A stretch of 5,483 nt of DNA, from NCBI GenBank assembly GCA_031276985.1, contig JAISMA010000043.1, forward strand, positions 1 to 5,483, given 5' to 3'. Source of the DNA: Helicobacteraceae bacterium. Its GTDB lineage: Bacteria; Campylobacterota; Campylobacteria; Campylobacterales; SZUA-545. Shown here piece by piece: positions 1-4,688 of this stretch. Below the pieces are notes generated by a model. That model was given only the letters and a program-made list of their open reading frames with translations, was not told the DNA's origin and ran no database searches. Positions within the stretch are counted from its first letter, which is position 1. Every line of letters begins with the position of its first letter. Made by a program: the position numbers and the translations under genes.

Positions 1-452
1 GGAAAATATACGCCGACAATATCTGGATGCCGCCATTTATCGCTATTCTTTTCTTTTTTTAGCGATTTTTGCGCGGATATTGTTTTTGTGTATATCTTAT
101 ATTTACTATAAACATGATACGTAAGAAATTTATGTAGATCTTTTTCATCATAATCGTCGTTGTCGTTATTATCGCTATATTCTTTATCTGTTTCATATTT
201 AACGGTATTTTCATTTTTGATTAAATCAGTAAGAAAAAATAGGCTCTTTTTTCCAACTTTAATAAATTTAGTTTTTTCATTGTCTCTAATATCTACGTAT
301 ATTCTTGCGCCGATAGTCTCCCAGGGAGTCAATCCTGAAGTACGAACTTCTTTTGCGTAACCTTTTTTATCGCCAAAATCCCATATTTCCTTTGGCGTTA
401 GTGGCTTATTAGCCTCTCTTAATACTTTTTCAGCAAGTTGCAAAAATGTCAT
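1..452 (-). CDS. hrgA: HrgA-like protein with N-terminal HARE-HTH winged helix (3' end beyond window)
   Basis: This is the N-terminal 150 codons of a gene running off the left edge. Residues about 3-75 match the HARE-HTH winged-helix domain, with KPLTPKEIW near 16-24, LTPWETIGARIYVDIR at 41-56 and FIKVGKKSLFFL at 63-74. An acidic Asn/Asp-rich linker follows at about 88-105. A second conserved block then starts, with YTKTI at 121-125 and KWRHPDIVGVYF at 139-150; this resembles the C-terminal region of Helicobacter HrgA and COG2958-type proteins. HrgA is known as a gene that replaces a restriction endonuclease at an H. pylori restriction-modification locus, and HARE-HTH domains recur in restriction and DNA-modification proteins. 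The start is fixed by an in-frame TAA directly before the ATG and by AAAGGG 6 nt upstream. GC is about 32%, far below its neighbours, which suggests acquisition. The exact function is unknown; DNA binding is inferred. Confidence 0.82.
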   Translation of the reverse strand, partial: MTFLQLAEKVLREANKPLTPKEIWDFGDKKGYAKEVRTSGLTPWETIGARIYVDIRDNEKTKFIKVGKKSLFFLTDLIKNENTVKYETDKEYSDNNDNDDYDEKDLHKFLTYHVYSKYKIYTKTISAQKSLKKEKNSDKWRHPDIVGVYF

Positions 453-551
453 TTACTTCCCTTTCATAGGCTCAAAATTTGGCTCTAGACAAACGCGCTA
501 TCATATCAAAACTATTCTTAAATAAACGCAAGAGCAAACATCAAGCGAGGG
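453..551. other. Intergenic spacer between exbD and the hrgA-like gene
   Basis: This 99-base spacer has the exbD stop at its right side and the hrgA-like start at its left. I see no convincing stem-loop followed by a T run, so no intrinsic terminator is called after exbD. It holds the extended -10 at 500-505 and the ribosome-binding AAAGGG at 459-464. GC falls sharply from right to left, so the composition boundary lies in this spacer. Confidence 0.5.
500..505 (-). promoter_or_regulatory. Putative extended -10 promoter of the hrgA-like gene
   Basis: On the minus strand TATGAT is preceded by TGA, giving an extended -10 (TGnTATGAT). No good -35 lies at 16-18 nt; TTGCGT sits 20 nt upstream in an AT-rich tract, which fits epsilonproteobacterial sigma-70 promoters with weak -35 boxes. 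The predicted start near 493 leaves about 40 nt of leader. It suggests the gene has its own promoter rather than relying on the exbD operon. Confidence 0.5.
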
Positions 552-944
552 TTATTCGGTTTTGATTGTCGCGATCGAGACGTTTTCTAATTTGCGTTCT
601 TTGAGCGCGTCGACCAGTTTTATAAATTGTGAAAAACGGCTCTCTTTGTCGGCGCGGATAATAATCATATCGGCGCGATCCATGCTATCTAAACGCATTA
701 AGAGCGTATAGAAATTAACCGCTTCTTTATCGAGAAAAAATTCGCCGTTTTCGTCGATTGCTATTTCTACGCGCTTTTGTCCTTGCGAGGGCGATTGCGC
801 CTGCGTTGTTTTGGCTTCTGGCAAAGCTACTTTGATCGCGCCTTGCGCGATAAAAGTCGCGGTTGTCAGTACAATTGCAAGTAGAACAAGCATAATGTCG
901 ATAAACGGCAGTACGTTTATGGAATCTATTCGCTTTAGCCGCAT
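552..944 (-). CDS. exbD: Biopolymer transporter ExbD (TonB motor subunit, group 2 type)
   Basis: This 130-residue inner-membrane protein has one transmembrane segment and a periplasmic domain, and works with ExbB to couple the proton gradient to TonB. Residues 1-10 are a short basic cytoplasmic tail. The membrane helix spans about 11-34 and carries the PFID motif, with Asp16 matching the essential helix aspartate of E. coli ExbD (Asp25). A Gln/Ser-rich linker lies at about 44-56, and the periplasmic alpha/beta domain at 57-130. The start is forced: in this frame a TGA lies at 987-989 and no ATG, GTG or TTG falls between it and 944. AAAGG lies 9 nt upstream of the start. The gene is last in the M48-exbB-exbD operon, 60 nt after exbB. 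TolR is the alternative, but the short paired ExbB favours ExbD. No tonB follows, unlike the exbB-exbD-tonB order of H. pylori. Confidence 0.9.
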   Translation of the reverse strand: MRLKRIDSINVLPFIDIMLVLLAIVLTTATFIAQGAIKVALPEAKTTQAQSPSQGQKRVEIAIDENGEFFLDKEAVNFYTLLMRLDSMDRADMIIIRADKESRFSQFIKLVDALKERKLENVSIATIKTE

Positions 945-1012
945 ATTTTTGCGCCTTTTTTTCGCGCGTAATTGGCGACAAAACGATCAAAAAGATTAAA
1001 CTTTTTACGCAT
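935..1012 (-). other. 25-codon micro-ORF bridging exbB and exbD, with an A7 slippery run
   Basis: An ATG at 1012 starts inside the last codons of exbB, and the frame ends at a TAA at 935-937 inside the first codons of exbD, so this frame overlaps both genes. The product would be a basic 25-mer beginning MRKKFNLFDRF. Its codons CGA AAA AAA (956-964) contain the heptamer A AAA AAA in -1 slippage phase, and a -1 shift enters the exbD frame upstream of its ATG. GGGA lies 9 nt upstream of the micro-ORF start. It could be a coupling ORF that carries ribosomes to exbD, a shift site producing N-terminally extended ExbD, or chance. I know of no family match. Confidence 0.25.
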
Positions 1013-1424
1013 GTTTATCGTCCCATTTTGCGAGTAGCGATTCGGCTTTGCCAAGCAGTAAATTATAAGCGATCGACGCGGGGATCGCTACTAGCAAGCC
1101 AGCAGCCGTCGCCTTTAGCGCAAGCGCTAGTCCAGTCATCAGCGCCGCCGCGTCCATATTCGCTATATTTTCGGCTATATCGATAAAGGCGATCATAATG
1201 CCAAAAACCGTGCCAAGCAATCCCACATACGGCGCGTTTGACGCAATCACGGCGATAATTGTCAGCCGCTTGTAAACCGCGATCTCAAGACTTGCACGGC
1301 TTGTAAAATCGTTAATTTTTACGGCGCGGTAAAACAGCATACGCTCGATCGTAGCCCACAGCGCGATAAATCCCATTGTTCCAAGCGCTCCAAACGCCGC
1401 TAATTCCACGATTTGTCTATCCAT
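1005..1424 (-). CDS. exbB: TonB-system energizer ExbB (short, group 2 type)
   Basis: At 139 residues this is the short ExbB form, compared with 244 in E. coli; it lacks the N-terminal extension and the large cytoplasmic loop. Three membrane helices are visible: about 5-31 (ending IERMLFY), 54-84 and 95-125. The family signatures are GLLGTVFGI at 68-76 and ATAAGLLVAIP at 105-115. Pore threonines matching E. coli Thr148 and Thr181 are kept as Thr72 and Thr106. The position matching the proposed proton-path Glu176 is Leu101, with Lys104 one turn away. ExbB forms the inner-membrane pentamer that houses ExbD and drives TonB with the proton gradient. It starts 2 nt after the M48 stop, and AAAGG in the end of that gene serves as its ribosome-binding site, so the two are tightly linked in one operon. 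TolQ or MotA membership is less likely because of length and partner. Confidence 0.9.
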   Translation of the reverse strand: MDRQIVELAAFGALGTMGFIALWATIERMLFYRAVKINDFTSRASLEIAVYKRLTIIAVIASNAPYVGLLGTVFGIMIAFIDIAENIANMDAAALMTGLALALKATAAGLLVAIPASIAYNLLLGKAESLLAKWDDKHA

Positions 1425-1426
1425 TT

Positions 1427-2662
1427 TTAGAGCCTTTCTATGCGCGTTAATATATTTGGATGCGTTTCATTCCATAACGCATAAATCGCGCGTTTTTTTG
1501 GAAACGATTTATTTTCGGTCGCTAACTTGATTAGCGCGTTTTTAAGATCGGTTTTATTTGTCAGATTTGCGCCGTAACTATCGGCGGCAAACTCTGCGCG
1601 GCGGCTTAACGCATTCATAAACGGCTGGAAAAAGAAAGCGATCGGCTGCATAACCAACATTGAAAACACCGTCAGCCATATATGCGGCGTATTTGGCAGA
1701 TTTAGCGCCGCGCAAAAATCGGGGTTAATTACGGACACAAATAAAAAGGAAAGAACCAATATCATAACGCCGATCGCGACCATTCGTTTAAGAATATCTT
1801 TATGCTTGAAATGCCCAAGTTCATGTCCTAAAACCGCCAAAATTTCGTTTTCGCTTAACTTGTCGATTAGCGTATCGAATAACGCGACGCGCTTGGTTTT
1901 GCCAACGCCCGCGAAATAAGCGTTTAACCTTGAATCGCGTTTGCCCGCGTCGATTTTGAAAACGCCTTTCGCGCTAAAACCAGCCTCGTCTAAAAGCGTT
2001 TTAATTTTCGCGCCAAGAGGCGTATCGTCGATCTGCTCAAATTTATTAAACAGCTTCGCAAAATATGGAAAAAGCAGATTGGCAAGCGCGATAAAAAACA
2101 TGCAAACCGCAAACAAAATTAGCGCGATTGCATAATCGGCTTCAAACGAAGTAATTACCGAAACGATCGTATAGGTTAGCGAGATCGCAGAAGCAATAGC
2201 GAAAGCGACGATAAAAAACAATATAAACAACGCCGCTATACCTTTTATTGTATCGAGCCAAAAGAGCTTTTTTGTCAATCGGCTAAAGCCAAATTTTTCG
2301 TCGATCGCAAACGTTTTGTAATAGTCAAACGGTATGTTCAAAACGCCGCTAATCGTTGCGACGGAGGCAATAAAAATCGCCGCTTTAAGCGCCGCGTTAT
2401 CGATTGCGATCGCCCGATCTAGCAGATTAAAGCCCGCTAAAAACCACGCGATTAGGATAAGCGCCGATATCGCAATATGCAGGGTTTCAAACCTAAGGCG
2501 CGCGATCTCGTAATCGGCGGATTTGATCCAATCCTCATTTGATAACAGCGTCGGTTTTTCGCCGCGCGCCTTTCGCGCAAATCTAATCTGCGCGAGATTC
2601 AGGAAAATATCAAGGGCGACATGCGCCGCGTAGAGAAAACAAAAAAAATACGCCAAAAACAC
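1427..2662 (-). CDS. M48 family zinc metallopeptidase, Ste24/CAAX-protease-1 like
   Basis: This 411-residue integral inner-membrane zinc protease belongs to the Ste24/M48 family. An N-terminal membrane domain (about 1-210) has helices near 1-22, 62-85, 92-115, 140-170 and 175-200. The catalytic domain holds HELGH at 280-284 (zinc ligands His280 and His284, catalytic Glu281) and EFAAD at 357-361, whose Glu357 is the third ligand. Two more helices fall at about 292-312 and 325-348. The terminal THPNILTRI motif (400-408) is typical of M48. All key residues are intact. Bacteria generally lack prenylated CAAX proteins, so a role in membrane-protein quality control is inferred. The start is GTG, not ATG, 4 nt after a strong AGGAGG; a TTG at codon 3 with 10 nt spacing is the alternative. 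It is the first gene of the operon with exbB and exbD, and diverges from the ABC-F gene. Confidence 0.92.
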   Translation of the reverse strand: MFLAYFFCFLYAAHVALDIFLNLAQIRFARKARGEKPTLLSNEDWIKSADYEIARLRFETLHIAISALILIAWFLAGFNLLDRAIAIDNAALKAAIFIASVATISGVLNIPFDYYKTFAIDEKFGFSRLTKKLFWLDTIKGIAALFILFFIVAFAIASAISLTYTIVSVITSFEADYAIALILFAVCMFFIALANLLFPYFAKLFNKFEQIDDTPLGAKIKTLLDEAGFSAKGVFKIDAGKRDSRLNAYFAGVGKTKRVALFDTLIDKLSENEILAVLGHELGHFKHKDILKRMVAIGVMILVLSFLFVSVINPDFCAALNLPNTPHIWLTVFSMLVMQPIAFFFQPFMNALSRRAEFAADSYGANLTNKTDLKNALIKLATENKSFPKKRAIYALWNETHPNILTRIERL

Positions 2663-2666
2663 AGCG

Positions 2667-2672
2667 CCTCCT
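2667..2672 (-). promoter_or_regulatory. Ribosome-binding site of the M48 gene
   Basis: A perfect AGGAGG on the minus strand lies 4 nt from the GTG at 2662 and 10 nt from the TTG at 2656. It supports initiation at one of these two non-ATG codons. GTG is preferred because the ABC-F gene opposite has a similarly close AGAGG (4 nt spacing). Confidence 0.7.
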
Positions 2673-2695
2673 AAAATGCCGCGAATAAAAGCGCG

Positions 2696-2723
2696 ATTTT
2701 ATCAAAGAGCGGCTATTTGATAA
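2696..2723 (-). promoter_or_regulatory. Predicted promoter of the M48-exbB-exbD operon
   Basis: On the minus strand TAAAAT at 2701-2696 matches the -10 consensus at 5 of 6 positions. TTATCA at 2723-2718 matches -35 at 4 of 6, with a 16-nt spacer. The predicted start near 2689 gives a leader of about 27 nt. It is the mirror image of the rightward promoter and shares the same inverted repeat. Confidence 0.5.
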
Positions 2724-2726
2724 AAT
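2699..2726 (+). promoter_or_regulatory. Predicted promoter of the ABC-F/psd operon
   Basis: TTATCA at 2699-2704 and TAAAAT at 2721-2726 are separated by 16 nt. The predicted start near 2733 gives a leader of about 24 nt before the ATG at 2757. The -35 lies in the left arm and the -10 in the right arm of the 11-bp inverted repeat, so the leftward and rightward promoters overlap completely and probably compete or are co-regulated. Confidence 0.5.
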
Positions 2727-2728
2727 TA

Positions 2729-2742
2729 CGCGAAATTTCGCG
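2729..2742. promoter_or_regulatory. Perfect 14-bp palindrome CGCGAAATTTCGCG, candidate operator
   Basis: The sequence is an exact uninterrupted palindrome (CGCGAAA and TTTCGCG) starting 2 bp after the rightward -10 and covering the predicted start point of the ABC-F transcript. A dimeric repressor bound here would block that promoter. The site lies upstream of the leftward promoter, so its effect there could differ. No regulator is identified; a chance origin in CGCG-rich DNA is possible. Confidence 0.45.
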
Positions 2743-2756
2743 GACAAAGAGGGGCA

Positions 2757-4688
2757 ATGGCGCTGGTCGATCTCAAGGCAATTTGCAAACGTTACGAGGC
2801 GCAGACGATTCTGCGCGGAGCGGATTTTGCGATTGAAGAGCGCGAGCGCGTCGCGATCGTGGGGCGCAACGGCAGCGGCAAAACGACGTTGATGAAGATT
2901 GTCGCGGGCATTTTGGAAGCCGATAGCGGCGATCGAATGGCGCAAAACTTAATTACGATCGAAGCGCTGGATCAAAACCCCGTTTTAGATGAAAATTTGA
3001 CGGTTAGAGAAGCGATCGAGCGCTCATTAACGCATATAACGGCTATCAAAGACGAGTACGCAAAATTAACGCAGAAATTGGAACTTGAGAGCGATAATAA
3101 AACGCTAAATGATCAGCTTGCAACGCTTGGATCGCGGCTTGATTTTCTGGGCGCGTGGAATTTGAGCGAACAGATCGAAAAAATCATAACGCGCTTTAAT
3201 CTAAAAGAGCTTCAGCATAGCAAAATCTCGACTCTTAGCGGCGGTGAAAAACGGCGCGTTGCCTTAGGAGCGATTATGCTCAAAAAACCCGATCTGGCGC
3301 TACTAGACGAACCGACAAATCATCTGGACGTATATATGGTTAAATTTTTAGAAGAGCTGATATTAGAAAGCAAAAGCGCTTTTTTGATTATTTCGCACGA
3401 TCGCTACTTTATAGAGCAAATAGCCACGCGCACAATCGAGATCGAAGACGGACATTTGCGATCGTTTAAAGGAGGATATAATCTATATCTGGAACAAAAG
3501 GCTGCTATGCTTGAATCGATGACAAAAAGCCACGAAACGCTTGTTAAGCAGTTAAAAAGCGAGCAGGAATGGTTAAATCGCGGCGTAAAGGCGCGGCTAA
3601 AGCGTAATATGGGGCGCGTTGAAAAAATTAAACAGATGAAAGAAGAGGCGAAAAAAAATCCCTCAATCATTCGCAGGATAAAACTAGAACTGGAACGCGA
3701 GCAAAAGGCTTTCAACCGCGAAGATGGCGTAAATCGTAAAAAGGCGCTTTTTGAGATAGAGAATCTATCGATCAACGTCTGTCAAAAAACGCTTATAAAA
3801 CCTTTTTCCGCGCGGATTTTGCAACAAGATAAAATCGCTATCTCTGGACGCAACGGCAACGGTAAAACTACATTGCTTTTAACGCTTTTGGGGCGCTTGA
3901 GCGCAACAGGCGGCATCGTTAAAATCGGTTGCGAATCAATTGGCTATTTTGATCAAGATAGATCAATGTTAGACGATAATAAAAATCTGCTGGAAACTTT
4001 TTGTCCAAACGGCGGCGATCACATCAACGCGCGCGGCGCAAGCGTTCATGTATATGGATATATGAAAAATTGGCTTTTTCCAAAAGAATTTCTCGATAAA
4101 AAAATCGGTTCTCTAAGCGGCGGAGAGAAAAATCGCGTCGCGCTTGCTCTGCTGTTTGCAAAGCGTTATGATTGCTTAATACTGGACGAACCCACAAACG
4201 ATCTGGATATTCCAACGATCAACATATTAGAAGAGTATCTGCAAAGCTATCAAGGCGCGTTGCTTTTTGTAAGCCACGATCGCTTTTTTATAGACAAAAT
4301 CGCTTCAAAATTATGGCTTATAAAAAACGATCAAACCATTAGCGAAGAATTATGCTCATATTCTGATTATCTTGAGAATGAAGCGTTATTGGAAGAGTTT
4401 GAAAAATGCGCGATCGAGGCGGAAAAACCAACGCCAAAACGAGAGTCTAAACGATCGCAACAGAAGCTTTCGTACAAAGATCAGCGATTATACGATACAT
4501 TACCAATCGAGATCGACGGGTTAGAAAAACAGATAAAAGCAATTGAAAGCGCGATGTTTGAAGGAGTTTACGCGCAAGCCGAACTTGTGGAGCAAAACCA
4601 AACGCTTCAAGCGTTAAAAGAGTCGCTGGAATTAAAGGTAGAAACCTATTTTGAACTCGAAGCTAGAAAGGAAAACTATGCGTCCTAG
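2757..4688 (+). CDS. uup: ABC-F family ATPase, Uup subfamily
   Basis: This 643-residue cytoplasmic ABC-F protein has two ATPase domains and no membrane domain. Domain 1 has Walker A GRNGSGKTT (36-44, Lys42), signature LSGGE (160-164), Walker B with Glu185 and switch His214. Domain 2 has Walker A GRNGNGKTT (364-372, Lys370), LSGGE (453-457), Glu478 and His507. The linker between the domains (about 240-325) is highly charged, and its EWLNRGVKARLKRNMGRV stretch (271-288) is typical of Uup. A C-terminal coiled-coil tail (about 560-643, with KLSYKDQRLYD) matches the Uup C-terminal domain. Both catalytic sites look intact. ABC-F proteins bind the ribosomal E site, and Uup has been linked to ribosome function and reduced transposon precise excision. 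AGAGG lies 4 nt before the ATG. The gene leads an operon with psd, whose start overlaps this gene's end. Confidence 0.92.
   Translation: MALVDLKAICKRYEAQTILRGADFAIEERERVAIVGRNGSGKTTLMKIVAGILEADSGDRMAQNLITIEALDQNPVLDENLTVREAIERSLTHITAIKDEYAKLTQKLELESDNKTLNDQLATLGSRLDFLGAWNLSEQIEKIITRFNLKELQHSKISTLSGGEKRRVALGAIMLKKPDLALLDEPTNHLDVYMVKFLEELILESKSAFLIISHDRYFIEQIATRTIEIEDGHLRSFKGGYNLYLEQKAAMLESMTKSHETLVKQLKSEQEWLNRGVKARLKRNMGRVEKIKQMKEEAKKNPSIIRRIKLELEREQKAFNREDGVNRKKALFEIENLSINVCQKTLIKPFSARILQQDKIAISGRNGNGKTTLLLTLLGRLSATGGIVKIGCESIGYFDQDRSMLDDNKNLLETFCPNGGDHINARGASVHVYGYMKNWLFPKEFLDKKIGSLSGGEKNRVALALLFAKRYDCLILDEPTNDLDIPTINILEEYLQSYQGALLFVSHDRFFIDKIASKLWLIKNDQTISEELCSYSDYLENEALLEEFEKCAIEAEKPTPKRESKRSQQKLSYKDQRLYDTLPIEIDGLEKQIKAIESAMFEGVYAQAELVEQNQTLQALKESLELKVETYFELEARKENYAS

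Larger units (their letters stand above)
2696..2726. repeat. Perfect 11-bp inverted repeat in the divergent promoter region
   Basis: The left arm ATTTTATCAAA (2696-2706) and right arm TTTGATAAAAT (2716-2726) are exact reverse complements around a 9-nt spacer; pairing stops at the next outward base. Each arm ends in an outward-facing TAAAAT. The dyad lies between divergent genes, so it is better read as a symmetric promoter or operator than as a terminator. Confidence 0.85.

Noticed and set aside
160..360. 66-codon plus-strand open frame with hydrophobic residues
   Set aside because: It is antisense to the well-supported hrgA-like frame, has no ribosome-binding site, and its hydrophobicity is the complement of Lys- and Glu-rich codons.
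453..467. Four-codon frame (ATG to TAA) directly before the hrgA-like ATG
   Set aside because: It contains the ribosome-binding site itself and is too short to judge; it only serves to fix the start.
727..990. 87-codon minus-strand frame over the exbB-exbD gap and exbD
   Set aside because: It overlaps exbD in another frame, is rich in Arg, Lys and Ala as expected of a shifted frame, and has no family resemblance.
2696..2726. Reading the 11-bp inverted repeat as a bidirectional terminator
   Set aside because: The flanking genes diverge, so no transcript is expected to end here, and the stem is AT-rich without a GC core.
2610..2945. 111-codon minus-strand frame across the divergent promoter
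   Set aside because: It runs through both promoters and both gene starts, and its Arg/Ser-rich composition is typical of a shadow frame.
3404..3775. 123-codon minus-strand frame rich in Ser, Phe and Arg
   Set aside because: It is antisense to the ABC-F linker; the composition is what the charged coiled-coil codons give on the opposite strand.
4024..4215. 63-codon minus-strand open frame
   Set aside because: It is antisense to the second ATPase domain of the ABC-F gene, with no ribosome-binding site or family resemblance.
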